From NCBI GenBank assembly GCA_003443635.1, contig CP031964.1:372001-436000 (forward strand): a DNA stretch of 64,000 bases, in the 5' to 3' direction. The stretch is from Flavobacteriaceae bacterium (GTDB lineage Bacteria > Bacteroidota > Bacteroidia > Flavobacteriales > Flavobacteriaceae). The translations under genes were made by a program, and so were the position numbers. Below, piece after piece: positions 20,276 through 29,143 of the stretch (positions within the stretch are counted from its first letter, which is position 1; each line of letters starts with the position of its first letter). The notes below the pieces were generated by a model. The model did not search any database, had not been told where the DNA came from, and saw nothing but the letters and a program-made list of their open reading frames with translations.

Positions 20276-20665
20276 CTATAATATGTTTTTTGTTTGAGCT
20301 TCTTTTTTAGAAAATTTCTCAAACAATAATTTCATTTTTGATTCGATTTGATGAAACTCAAATTTTTCTTTTCCAATGTACAAAATCATAAACGCATACT
20401 GTGTTGTAATGTTGTTAAAATATGAGGCTTTGTTAAGCCGATATGCTTCTCTTAACAATCGTTTAATATGATTTCTATCTACTGCAGTTTTAAAATTTCT
20501 TTTTGAAACAGAAACCCCTGTTTTTGCTATAACAGGATCTTCAAAAGAAATAGATTTATAGACTAAACGGAGAGGGTATACAGAAACGAACTCTCCTTCA
20601 GAAAATAGCTTATCAATGAGTTTTTTACTCTTTAGCTTTTCCGTTTTTTTATAAGTCTGTTTCAT
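20276..20665 (-). CDS. rnpA: Ribonuclease P protein component
   Basis: 129 residues from ATG 20665 (a TTG at 20671 is 6 bases further upstream). The RNR signature is present as AVDRNHIKRLLREAYRL, and TGVSVSKRNFKTAV precedes it. RnpA binds the RNase P RNA and helps mature tRNA 5' ends. The usual upstream neighbour rpmH is not here; instead the gene is followed after one base by the S41 peptidase. The promoter box at 20674-20681 leaves only 8 bases before the ATG, so the mRNA is predicted to have almost no leader. Confidence 0.93.
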   Translation of the reverse strand: MKQTYKKTEKLKSKKLIDKLFSEGEFVSVYPLRLVYKSISFEDPVIAKTGVSVSKRNFKTAVDRNHIKRLLREAYRLNKASYFNNITTQYAFMILYIGKEKFEFHQIESKMKLLFEKFSKKEAQTKNIL

Positions 20666-20673
20666 ATACAAAG

Positions 20674-20681
20674 CAAAGGTA
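20674..20681 (-). promoter_or_regulatory. -7 promoter box of rnpA
   Basis: TACCTTTG on the minus strand matches TAnnTTTG; 8 bases separate it from the ATG at 20665. Confidence 0.55.
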
Positions 20682-20685
20682 ATGC

Positions 20686-20725
20686 TATAAAAACAAAAAC
20701 CACCTAATCGAAATCAAGTGGTTTT
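20686..20725 (-). terminator. Terminator of the T9SS lipase-like gene
   Basis: On the minus strand, AAAACCAC (20725-20718) pairs with GTGGTTTT (20703-20696), with further imperfect pairing inside, and a T-rich tail follows. Its arm AAAAACCACCTAAT is the same as in the terminator at 25615-25654. Confidence 0.75.
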
Positions 20726-20748
20726 GAAGTTTTATAGAATAAGATTTT

Positions 20749-23700
20749 TTATTTTTTTACAATTACTCGATGAATTTCTTCAGTATCACCAGTAATGATT
20801 TGCAAAAAGTAAATACCATCTTTGAGATTTTGTATATTCACGTTCTTTAAATTACCAGTCTGCTTCTGTTTTATTACATTTCCTGTAAAATCGTAAATTT
20901 TTATTTGAGTAATATCTTTAGTTTCTTTTTTGTTATTCTTTTTATTATCACTTCCGTTTGTATTTATACTAAAGCTTGTATTTTGAATACTAGAAACATT
21001 TAATGTATTTATGCTTTGTGTATTTGTTATATTATTACTTTCACCATCAATTTCTGCAATGTTAAACTCAAATGACCCTGGATTAGGAAATACTGCAAAA
21101 TCAAAACCTTCTTCATCACCAAAACCACCTCCAACACTACAATCTAAATATTCTACTTCAAACCCAAACCAATCTGAAGTCCCACAAGAGTTTGTTATTC
21201 TGGCTTCAAATACATAATACCCAGGAGAAGGAATAAAAGTAATTTCCCCTGAATCTGAAACAAAAGGAGATGAGGTGTAAACTACATTTAAACTTGGAAA
21301 TCTTAATAAACGATATTGATAATTAACATTGGCTATTTTAGGGTAAATATCATAGGTATTTCCATTATGACTTGTGCAAAAATAACCTTCTTCTCCTATA
21401 CCATTTGCAAAACTTATATTATCAACAAATCGCTGTCCTACAAACACTCGTTTAGTAACCGCTATGTTTCCGCATTTAGCACCATTATCTCCAAAAACAA
21501 GAGATAAGGTTACATAACCTGCATTAGAACCTGTTTGGTTTAATGTAATATTTGGCGTTCCATTCCCAGAAATAGTAGCTATAGAGCTTCCTTCTGTTAT
21601 AACCCAATTATAAAATGATGCCCCATTTGCTACCGAGAATGATGCATTATTACAAACTTCGTCTGGTCCAGATATCCCAGTATTAGAGCATATAAAACTA
21701 CAATCAAAAACTTCGATTGTAGGATCTGTGTCCAATTCTTCTGCCAGCCAATCGCCATTTAATCTGTTAAAAGTAATATGCCTTTCGTTAATTGTAGAGG
21801 TATTAAAAGATGTTGTAAAATTATCAAAAGGAATTGCCTTATTTCCTGTTGGTGGGTTTGCTGCTGTATATATCTCATTATAATCATTACCATTAAGTGC
21901 TGTAGAATTACTTCCAACATCTAAAGCACTCGCTGCTGGAATAAAATCGAAATTTGGGTTTAAATCTACTGTTAGTCCAAGACGCCCTAAAATACCACTT
22001 TCAAAAACATCAATGTTTTCAAAATCCTGTAAAGCTGTATTTACTCCCCCAGGAAATGAATCGAAGGGTAACGTATTCGATGGCGAATTAAATGAACGTT
22101 CAGTAATGGTAATATTTATAGGGATTAAAAACAAAAGTGTTTTTCTTATACTAATTTTTCCAAAATAAGATTGATTTGTGCCACTACTGGGGTAAGCATT
22201 AATTCTAAAATCTAAATTAAAACGACTCCCTCCTGGAAGGATACCAATTAAAAACCCAGCTTCGTCAAACAATACAGAAGTTAAAATTGCCGCGAAAGCG
22301 CCAAGCCCAGTAAACGATAATGCCAAACCTCCTAAAAAACTCGTTCTTCCAAATCCATCTAAAGTAAACAAGCGCTCGCCTGCAGAGATTTCTTGAGGTG
22401 CTGCACAGTGGCTGGCATTACTAATTGCTATATTTCTGGTTTGTTGTGGGTACCCCAATGTTCTGAGTTCGTTTTGCCATGCATTATGGAGTGAGTTGTC
22501 TACTGCAAAATTACTGTTTACATTATTTATTAATAATTGCCTGGTTGCTGGTGCATCTAACAAATCTCTAATTGTATTTGCACTCATACCCCCGGAAGCT
22601 AGATCTATTACAAAGTTAAGTGGAGTGCCTATAACTTGATCTACAAGATGTCGCGACATATACAAAGCACCAATAGGCACATTAGCCCCTTGATGTGGCG
22701 CATCGTGACTTATATACAAACCCGTGTCGTGAGACTCACTACGATTTTCCATATCCCGTAGGGCATAACGCGCGACCAAACCTCCCATACTTTGCCCCAA
22801 TACCACGTTAGGAGTGTTAGTTACTTTATTGGCATTTACCCAATTTATAACCGCCTGTAATACAAAGGCATTGCGTTGTATAAAATCGGTACCATTATCC
22901 CAGTTAACATATACAATATCATAAGCTTCTGTTGTATTGTTGGTGATTAGGTTTCTTAATTGATCACCTCCTGAATTATTTACACTATTGAAAAAGGTTT
23001 GAATATCCGTATCTCCTATACGCCCCCTATCTGCCATTAGTTCAGTATCAAAACCTTCTGCCACAATTAAAGGCTTACGCAATTCGCATTGGTTATTGCT
23101 ATATGCAATCTGTAATGTCGCCGTGCCTAATTGCCCGGAAAAGGCACGTGTAGCTATAATATTTTGCAATTGTACACCACAAGTTGAGTTGGCACCTTGA
23201 ATACTTTGTAAAACTTGAGATTGCGATGCTGTAATATTAATGTTTTGACGGCTGTATTTATACTGCCCATTACTTAATCGTACCCGATAGGTCCAGATGT
23301 ATGTGCCAGCACTAGTATAAGTTGCATTTGCAGATGCACCATTATTAAGGGTTTTATAACCTGTACCGTTCCCTAAATCGACTTCAATATTGGTAATACT
23401 GGCATTGGTATGCCATAGTGTGGTTGGTAAGGATACTGAAACACTGGAACGATGTATGGTTTGTGTAGGTGTAGTAATGGCAAATACCGTTTTAGTTTCG
23501 TAAGGGTTTTGCCATTGCCCAAAAATATATTTATCGTCATACCTGCTTATTCCACCTCCTATTATAATGGGAAAACTAGGGTCGTTTAAATCTGGAAACT
23601 CATCATCTTCGATAGGAAAACCTCCTCCACCAGATACTATTTGTATTTTATTTGTTGCTAAGGCATCACTTCTAATTTTAGAGTAATTAAAATATAAGCC

Positions 23701-24162
23701 ACTTAAAATAAGCGGAGCTGTAGCGCTTCCTTTATTGGTATCGTTTTGTTGTTTTTGCAATGTTTGCCACTCATCATTTTCTGCAATAGGTGCCACTATG
23801 CCCGGTGTACCCAATACAGTACAAGACGATACTATGGTATTATAGGTTTCGAGATACATCGACTTACTGGTATGATTATCGTTACGTAATACCCCATCGT
23901 ATTTGCTAATGTCTATAAACTCAATACCATAATCCAATAAGATATTATGTGGAATTCTGTTTTTTTCGAGAAGACTAAACCTATCCTCTATCTCTGTGGC
24001 TAAGGTTGTATTAACGGTTTGTCCTACCAAATAAAAGTTAATAAACAAAAAGAATACAACAAGTAATTTAAATTTATAGTTATGTTTTAATAACTGATTG
24101 CTATTTTTTTTGATTCTAGTTAAAGGAGTTACATTGTAAAAAGATTTCATAATTTTGAACAT
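20749..24162 (-). CDS. Large secreted lipase-like alpha/beta hydrolase with T9SS sorting domain
   Basis: 1137 residues. A late hydrophobic signal (about 30-48, LLVVFFLFINFYLVG) follows a basic N-terminus; ATG at 24150 (MKSFYN) is an alternative start. The middle carries a lipase nucleophile elbow, VVLGQSMGGLVARYALRDM (GxSxG), preceded by YDIVYVNWDNGTDFIQRN and followed by SHDAPHQGANVPIGA, typical of GPI-remodelling/PGAP1-like or triacylglycerol lipase folds. Later parts include PKD-like segments (ISGPDEVCNNASFSV ... VTLSLVFGD) and a type A T9SS domain at the end (FAVFPNPGSF ... GIYFLQIITGDTEEIHRV). It is probably delivered to the cell surface or medium. The gene looks more GC-rich than its neighbours over about 22400-24000. 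Confidence 0.82.
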   Translation of the reverse strand: MFKIMKSFYNVTPLTRIKKNSNQLLKHNYKFKLLVVFFLFINFYLVGQTVNTTLATEIEDRFSLLEKNRIPHNILLDYGIEFIDISKYDGVLRNDNHTSKSMYLETYNTIVSSCTVLGTPGIVAPIAENDEWQTLQKQQNDTNKGSATAPLILSGLYFNYSKIRSDALATNKIQIVSGGGGFPIEDDEFPDLNDPSFPIIIGGGISRYDDKYIFGQWQNPYETKTVFAITTPTQTIHRSSVSVSLPTTLWHTNASITNIEVDLGNGTGYKTLNNGASANATYTSAGTYIWTYRVRLSNGQYKYSRQNINITASQSQVLQSIQGANSTCGVQLQNIIATRAFSGQLGTATLQIAYSNNQCELRKPLIVAEGFDTELMADRGRIGDTDIQTFFNSVNNSGGDQLRNLITNNTTEAYDIVYVNWDNGTDFIQRNAFVLQAVINWVNANKVTNTPNVVLGQSMGGLVARYALRDMENRSESHDTGLYISHDAPHQGANVPIGALYMSRHLVDQVIGTPLNFVIDLASGGMSANTIRDLLDAPATRQLLINNVNSNFAVDNSLHNAWQNELRTLGYPQQTRNIAISNASHCAAPQEISAGERLFTLDGFGRTSFLGGLALSFTGLGAFAAILTSVLFDEAGFLIGILPGGSRFNLDFRINAYPSSGTNQSYFGKISIRKTLLFLIPINITITERSFNSPSNTLPFDSFPGGVNTALQDFENIDVFESGILGRLGLTVDLNPNFDFIPAASALDVGSNSTALNGNDYNEIYTAANPPTGNKAIPFDNFTTSFNTSTINERHITFNRLNGDWLAEELDTDPTIEVFDCSFICSNTGISGPDEVCNNASFSVANGASFYNWVITEGSSIATISGNGTPNITLNQTGSNAGYVTLSLVFGDNGAKCGNIAVTKRVFVGQRFVDNISFANGIGEEGYFCTSHNGNTYDIYPKIANVNYQYRLLRFPSLNVVYTSSPFVSDSGEITFIPSPGYYVFEARITNSCGTSDWFGFEVEYLDCSVGGGFGDEEGFDFAVFPNPGSFEFNIAEIDGESNNITNTQSINTLNVSSIQNTSFSINTNGSDNKKNNKKETKDITQIKIYDFTGNVIKQKQTGNLKNVNIQNLKDGIYFLQIITGDTEEIHRVIVKK

Positions 24163-24201
24163 TGTTTGTGTTAGACATTATTTTTTATGTTTAGCATTTT
24201 A

Positions 24202-24240
24202 AGAACCGTTTTGTTGCAGCAAAGCGGTTCTGTTTTTTTT
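24202..24240. terminator. Stem-loop between lipase-like and lipoprotein genes
   Basis: AGAACCG (24202-24208) pairs with CGGTTCT (24225-24231) with inner TTTG/CAAA pairing. The T run lies on the plus-strand side only, so termination of the leftward lipoprotein transcript is possible but not clean. Confidence 0.45.
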
Positions 24241-24248
24241 ATTAAGTT

Positions 24249-24794
24249 TTAAGTGGTATATCTTAGGTCGAAACGCCCTTCGGTGATTCTAATTTCATTG
24301 CCCTCATCGTCCAATACTGTAAATTCAAAAGTACCAGAAATGATAAAGTTTTCGGGATCAAAATTGGTAATCGTTAACCTGCCTGGGCTGGAAGGATTGG
24401 GAGAGGTATTTAAAAAAAGCCCTCCTCCTAACCTATATTCTGCAAAAAAATTACCAGAAGCAAATTCTATTAACTCATAGGTTTGCCCTTCTTCTATAGG
24501 GTTCACATCAATCCCACCAAAATTAATTGAACGCATTATAGGTACATCACCCCTTTGCGACGCTGAAATGCTTAATGTAAATGCAAAATTCACATTTTGG
24601 TAAAATGCACGTGGTACACCTTGTCCAAATCTATCGGGTGTAAACACTTCGCCATTAATTAAACAGGCAAAGGTGCCTTCGCCGGTTTGTGTGGGTGGTG
24701 GGAGCTGGTCTACAGGAGCTACATTATCGTCGTCATCTTTACAGGAAGCGCTTAACAAAAGCATACATAAGGTTATTAATTTTAGAGTTTTCAT
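24249..24794 (-). CDS. Predicted surface lipoprotein (paralogue B of tandem pair)
   Basis: 181 residues. Lipoprotein signal with Cys at about residue 18 (LLLSASCKDDDDN); the Lys-Asp-Asp run after Cys resembles the lipoprotein export signal that sends Bacteroidota lipoproteins to the outer face. The mature part is a single beta-rich domain: EGTFACLINGEVFTPDRFGQ, a variable middle, then LTITNFDPENFIISGTFEF and ITEGRFDLRYTT. The closing motifs resemble DUF-type families of Bacteroidota lipoproteins that describe a DUF6252-like fold, but I cannot assign one firmly. It lies 11 bases after its near-copy at 24806-25345 and must come from a tandem duplication. Confidence 0.75.
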   Translation of the reverse strand: MKTLKLITLCMLLLSASCKDDDDNVAPVDQLPPPTQTGEGTFACLINGEVFTPDRFGQGVPRAFYQNVNFAFTLSISASQRGDVPIMRSINFGGIDVNPIEEGQTYELIEFASGNFFAEYRLGGGLFLNTSPNPSSPGRLTITNFDPENFIISGTFEFTVLDDEGNEIRITEGRFDLRYTT

Positions 24795-24805
24795 AGGTTT
24801 TTATT

Positions 24806-25345
24806 TTAAGTTGTATATCTAAGGTCAAAACGTCCTTCTGTTATTCTAATTTCATTGCCTTCATCGTCCAATACAGTAAACTCAAAAGTGCCAGAGATGA
24901 TAAAATTGTCTGGATCAAAATTGGTAATGGTTAATCTGCCTGGGTTTATAGAATTTGTTTCTGTTCTCAGGACGAACCCTCCCCCTAATGTATATTGTAC
25001 AAAAAAGTTGCCAGATTCAAATTCTACTAAATCATAAGTTGTTTCTTCTAAAGCATTTACATCTAATCCTCCTAAATTGAAAAACTTTGTTTCTTCTCCG
25101 CCACCCGAAGATGCAGAGATACCAAGAGTAAATGCAAAATTTACATTTTGGTAAAATGCTCGCGGTACGCCTTGCCCAAACCTGTCGGGTCTAAACACTT
25201 CGCCATTAATAAGGCAGGCAAAGGTACCTTCGCCGGTTTGTGTGGCTGGTGGTAGGCGGTCTACAGGAGCTACATTATCGTCGTCATCATTACAAGAAGT
25301 GCTTAACAAAAGCATACATAAGGTTATTAATTTTAGAGTTTTCAT
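24806..25345 (-). CDS. Predicted surface lipoprotein (paralogue A of tandem pair)
   Basis: 179 residues, clearly homologous to the protein at 24249-24794. The first about 75 residues (lipobox LLLSTSCNDDDDN, then TFACLINGEVFRPDRFGQ) and last about 50 residues (LTITNFDPDNFIISGTFEF, ITEGRFDLRYTT) are nearly identical, while the middle (about 78-130) diverges. That pattern suggests either selection for variation of an exposed region or conversion of the ends. It is the promoter-proximal copy, with the 22-bp palindrome about 50 bases upstream of its start. Function unknown. Confidence 0.75.
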   Translation of the reverse strand: MKTLKLITLCMLLLSTSCNDDDDNVAPVDRLPPATQTGEGTFACLINGEVFRPDRFGQGVPRAFYQNVNFAFTLGISASSGGGEETKFFNLGGLDVNALEETTYDLVEFESGNFFVQYTLGGGFVLRTETNSINPGRLTITNFDPDNFIISGTFEFTVLDDEGNEIRITEGRFDLRYTT

Positions 25346-25614
25346 CTTAACTTAAATTTTAAATTAGTATGATTTACTAGACTAGATATAATTTGTTATT
25401 GTAAAGCTTTACAATAATTAAAATACTATTAATAAAAATGTAGGGATCTATTTTAATAGTGGAAAATAAAACTATAGAAAATAGTTTTTATTAAAAATAT
25501 TAATAATAAATGTATGAAAATATTTGACATTATTTTTATGAATATTCTGATTGTTATAAAATTTTAACAGTTAAGTAATACACTTCGAAATTAACCTTGT
25601 TTTAGAAAAGAAAT
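25346..25614. other. Intergenic region upstream of the lipoprotein pair
   Basis: AT-rich DNA of about 270 bases holding a perfect 22-bp palindrome at 25396-25417. I see no exact TAnnTTTG box and no open frame with coding character. The terminator of the M1 peptidase gene begins at its right edge. Confidence 0.55.
25396..25417. repeat. Perfect 22-bp palindrome upstream of the lipoprotein pair
   Basis: The half site TTATTGTAAAG is followed directly by its complement with no spacer. Its position 51 bases before the lipoprotein start suggests an operator for a dimeric regulator; no T run follows, so it is not a simple terminator. Confidence 0.55.
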
Positions 25615-25654
25615 AAAAAACAAAAAACCACCTAATTTTGATTAGGTGGTTTTT
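25615..25654 (-). terminator. Terminator of the M1 peptidase gene
   Basis: A perfect 14-bp stem: AAAAACCACCTAAT (25623-25636) pairs with 25641-25654 around a 4-nt TTTG loop. The minus-strand side continues into a T-rich tract. Its left arm repeats that of the terminator at 20686-20725. Confidence 0.9.
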
Positions 25655-25704
25655 AATCTAATAAAGAAATAATCTTTTTTCTCTTTTTACTTATTGTAAT
25701 TAAA

Positions 25705-27501
25705 CTATAGTTTATTATTAGCTCGATCTACATCTGCCATCATTTGAGAAGGGTCAATTTCTACAGAAGCAATATTTTTAGAAGTTTCAAAAGAGTAAGA
25801 AGGATGAGTCCAAGCCCAATCTTTAAGAATTTTAGCAGATGTTGGTTTTTCACCGCGCATCATTTGTAATGGGATGTAAAAATCTTCTGTGGAACCATCC
25901 GTATATGTTACTGTAACATCTAATGGCATTGGCATTAAACCTATTCGTTCGAAAGAAACGGTTTTATTTTTTATACTTTTTACTGCATAATCAATAGTAT
26001 TAGTAGTTTGGCCAAAATCGATTAAATACCAATCTAATTCAAAATCGGTAATACGTTCTGCTGTACGTACAATATCTAATGGTTTAGGGTGTTTAAACGA
26101 AAAATCTTTAAAGTATTTCTTAATTGTTTTTTTAAGATTATCTTCACCTATTACATAACCTAATTGTGCTAAAAATACTGCACCTTTACTATAGGCAGCT
26201 GTTGAATACGATCCGTTAAGAGCATAACGATCGGCATGTGTGGTCATTGGTTGTTCCAAACCAGAATTAGCTAAACGAATATAACCTCTATAAGATCCTG
26301 CAGATGGATTATCTACAGGAGCTTGTCTAAAAGTATTCATTGCTAAAGCAGAAATATAACTTGTAAACCCTTCGTCTAGCCATTCATGTTTTGCTTCATT
26401 AGAAGCTAATAAAAACTGAAACCAAGTGTGTGCCATCTCATGAGCTGTTACACCTAGTAAGCTATTAAAATTACGTTTCCCGGTAATTAATGTAGACATT
26501 GCGTATTCCATTCCACCATCACCACCTTGAATTACTGAGTATTGATCATAAGGATATTTCCCAACATTTTCTGAGAAAAACTGCATTAGTTTTACAGTAA
26601 GAGGTTGCAAATCTTTCCAGTTTTTTAAATACTCTTCAGATAATGATTTTTTATAGTAAAAATGAAGCATTGGTCCATTAGGAACCTGCATTGTATCATG
26701 AATATATTCTGGATCTGCTGCCCAAGTAAAATCATGAACATTTGGAGCAATAAAATGCATTGTCTTTTTATCACCTTTTACTTTAGGTTTACCTTGAAGA
26801 TAACCAGATCCACCAACAACATAATCTTTATCAATTGTTAATTTAACATCAAAATCTCCCCAAACACCATGAAACTCTCTTCCTATATATGGATCTGCAT
26901 GCCAGCCCTCAAAATCATATTCTGCTAATTTAGGGTACCATTGCGTCATTGATAAAGCTACACCTTCAGCATTATTTCTTCCAGAACGACGGATTTGAAC
27001 AGGAACTTGTGCATCAAATTCCATTTTAAAAGTTACTTTTTCTCCTGGTTGGATAGGTTTATTTAGCTTTACTTCTAATATGGTTCCGACAGTTTCATAA
27101 CTAATTGCAGTACCATTTTGAGATAAAGCATTTACTTTTATAAAACCAACTTCATTAGGCTGAAGTTTACTTATACGATCTCTTACTCTTCCATCAGGAT
27201 CTGCAATAGTACGAGAACGTACATCCATTTCACTACCTGGTTGAAATGCATTAAAATATAAATGATAATATACTCTATTTAATACATCAGGAGAGTTATT
27301 AGTATAAACTAAAGTTTGCTTTCCTTTGTATTGATAATTGTTAACATTCATATCAATTTCCATTTTATAATCGACATGTTGTTGCCAATAACCCGCATTA
27401 ACGTGTTGTTGTGTTGTTTTTCTAGATTGCAATGCACTAACATTTGTAAATGAAGAAAGTAGTAATGCAATACTTAATGAAATAAAAATCGTTTTTTTCA
27501 T
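25705..27501 (-). CDS. M1 family zinc metallopeptidase (aminopeptidase N-like)
   Basis: 598 residues with a signal peptide (MKKTIFISLSIALLLSSF). The beta-sandwich N-domain (about 40-250) leads into a thermolysin-like catalytic domain with exopeptidase loop GGMEYAMSTLI and zinc motif HEMAHTW followed 18 residues on by the Glu of EWLDEGFTSY (HExxHx18E). Expected to clip N-terminal residues from peptides in the periplasm. It is the last gene of a probable three-gene peptidase operon, 5 bases after the subtilase, and is closed by a strong terminator at 25615-25654. Confidence 0.92.
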   Translation of the reverse strand: MKKTIFISLSIALLLSSFTNVSALQSRKTTQQHVNAGYWQQHVDYKMEIDMNVNNYQYKGKQTLVYTNNSPDVLNRVYYHLYFNAFQPGSEMDVRSRTIADPDGRVRDRISKLQPNEVGFIKVNALSQNGTAISYETVGTILEVKLNKPIQPGEKVTFKMEFDAQVPVQIRRSGRNNAEGVALSMTQWYPKLAEYDFEGWHADPYIGREFHGVWGDFDVKLTIDKDYVVGGSGYLQGKPKVKGDKKTMHFIAPNVHDFTWAADPEYIHDTMQVPNGPMLHFYYKKSLSEEYLKNWKDLQPLTVKLMQFFSENVGKYPYDQYSVIQGGDGGMEYAMSTLITGKRNFNSLLGVTAHEMAHTWFQFLLASNEAKHEWLDEGFTSYISALAMNTFRQAPVDNPSAGSYRGYIRLANSGLEQPMTTHADRYALNGSYSTAAYSKGAVFLAQLGYVIGEDNLKKTIKKYFKDFSFKHPKPLDIVRTAERITDFELDWYLIDFGQTTNTIDYAVKSIKNKTVSFERIGLMPMPLDVTVTYTDGSTEDFYIPLQMMRGEKPTSAKILKDWAWTHPSYSFETSKNIASVEIDPSQMMADVDRANNKL

Positions 27502-27506
27502 ATCTG

Positions 27507-29123
27507 TTATATTTGTTTTTTAGCTATTTGAGAGGCTAATATTAATGCGTTATATGCATTAACTATTTTACCTGATTTTGATAAAGTTTGAAAAGGTCTT
27601 ACATCGTTTGCATCGCCTCCAACTATTACTTTTGTTGTAATAGGAAGTCCAGAATCTAATATAATTTGTTTGACTTGTCTAGCGGATAACTCTGGGTAAA
27701 ACGAACGAATTAAAGCAGCTACACCTGCAGTAGCTGGGGCTGCCATAGAAGTTCCTCCAATGGTTTCGTATGTGTTTTCTGGAAATGTGGAATATATTTC
27801 ACCTCCAGGAGCAAATACATCTACATTGGCTTTTCCATAATTTGAAAACCCAGCAACAATGTTTGATCCATATTTTGGATCGAGAGCACCAACTGTAATT
27901 ACATTGTTAGAGACTTCTTTACCGTTAATAACATCATTTGGAAAATTATCTTCAACATCAATATCTTTACTATCATTTCCTGCAGCATGAACAATAAGAA
28001 CATCTTTTGATTCGGCATATATGTAAGCTTCTTTTACCCAATCGCTATGTGGCGAAAAATCTTTTCCAAAACTCATATTAATAATTTTAGCTCCATTATC
28101 CGCAGCATATCTTATACCAAGAGCAACATCTTTATCATATTCATCTCCATTAGGAACTACTCTAATAGACATAATCTTTACGTTATTAGCAACACCATTA
28201 ACACCTTTTCCGTTGTCTCGTTCTGAAGCTATAATACCGGCAACATGACTACCATGGCTTTCCTCTTTCGTAGAAGGCTTTACATTTCCATTACCATAAA
28301 ATTTTTGAGAAAAGTCATTTGGATTATCTCCTGTTTTTCTTCCTTTTAAATCTTTATTCAAATTATAGTCTAAACGATCTTTAATTTGATTTAATCCCGT
28401 AGTAAGTTGTTTTATTGTTTCTTGAACAGTACCAAGACCAAAACCATATGTTTGAGAAATAATACTTTTATGTTGTAATAAGGTCTGATCTGTAGTTTTT
28501 ATAGCATTTACTTCATCTTTAGTATATTCTTTTTTATCTAAATGATCTGCAATTGCTTTATCTGAAGCGATAAGCACAGGTAGTATTTGACTTAATTGAT
28601 TTTTCTGAGGAGTTAGAGATTGTATTTGTTCATCATAAGCGACTTTAGCTTTTGCATAGTTGGGATCGTTAGTATTACCACTAGCCAAAATCCTAGTAAT
28701 CTCTAATTGTTCATTATAACCATCTCCTAAAAAGTTCCAACCATGAACATCATCTATGTACCCATTGTTATCATCATCTTTTTTGTTACCAGGAATTTCC
28801 TTTTTATTAACCCAAATAACATCATCTAAATCTTCATGGTCTATATCTATGCCAGAATCTATAACCGCAACGATGGTTGTTGTCCCTTTTTTCCCTTTAA
28901 TAATTTCTGTATAAGCCTTATTTACACTCATTCCAGGTATGGTATCTTTTTCAAGGTCTAAATGTCCCCAAGTATGTTTCTCATTCTCGGTAAGTTCAGA
29001 AACTTTTATAGGAGTTTTGTCTATATTGGATATTGGTGTAGAAATAATAGGAGCAGTACTACCACACCCCGTAAAAAAAACAGCAATTGTAATGGGTAGT
29101 AATACTAATTTAATTCGCTTCAT
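27507..29123 (-). CDS. Subtilisin-like serine protease (S8), lipoprotein
   Basis: 538 residues. Lipoprotein signal with Cys near residue 20 (VFFTGCGSTAP). The catalytic triad is complete: Asp in VAVIDSGIDIDHEDL (about 88), His in SHGSHVAGIIA (about 295), Ser in GGTSMAAPATAG (about 458). Between Asp and His lies an insertion of about 130 residues rich in Lys, Gln and Leu (YDEQIQSLTPQKNQLSQILP), predicted helical, which is not part of the basic fold and may act as an arm or inhibitor-like segment. Second gene of the operon: 20 bases after the MBL gene and 5 bases before the M1 peptidase. Confidence 0.92.
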   Translation of the reverse strand: MKRIKLVLLPITIAVFFTGCGSTAPIISTPISNIDKTPIKVSELTENEKHTWGHLDLEKDTIPGMSVNKAYTEIIKGKKGTTTIVAVIDSGIDIDHEDLDDVIWVNKKEIPGNKKDDDNNGYIDDVHGWNFLGDGYNEQLEITRILASGNTNDPNYAKAKVAYDEQIQSLTPQKNQLSQILPVLIASDKAIADHLDKKEYTKDEVNAIKTTDQTLLQHKSIISQTYGFGLGTVQETIKQLTTGLNQIKDRLDYNLNKDLKGRKTGDNPNDFSQKFYGNGNVKPSTKEESHGSHVAGIIASERDNGKGVNGVANNVKIMSIRVVPNGDEYDKDVALGIRYAADNGAKIINMSFGKDFSPHSDWVKEAYIYAESKDVLIVHAAGNDSKDIDVEDNFPNDVINGKEVSNNVITVGALDPKYGSNIVAGFSNYGKANVDVFAPGGEIYSTFPENTYETIGGTSMAAPATAGVAALIRSFYPELSARQVKQIILDSGLPITTKVIVGGDANDVRPFQTLSKSGKIVNAYNALILASQIAKKQI

Positions 29124-29143
29124 AATCTATTTTTTAATATTCT

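Noticed and set aside
20275..20322. Upstream start for the S41 peptidase
   Set aside because: It overlaps rnpA by 47 bases and precedes the signal segment by a Lys-rich stretch; ATG 20274 follows the rnpA stop by one base.
24253..25037. Plus-strand open frames inside both lipoprotein genes (24253-24480 and 24855-25037)
   Set aside because: They share similarity only because the lipoproteins are duplicated; the minus-strand frame has the signal peptide and coding pattern.
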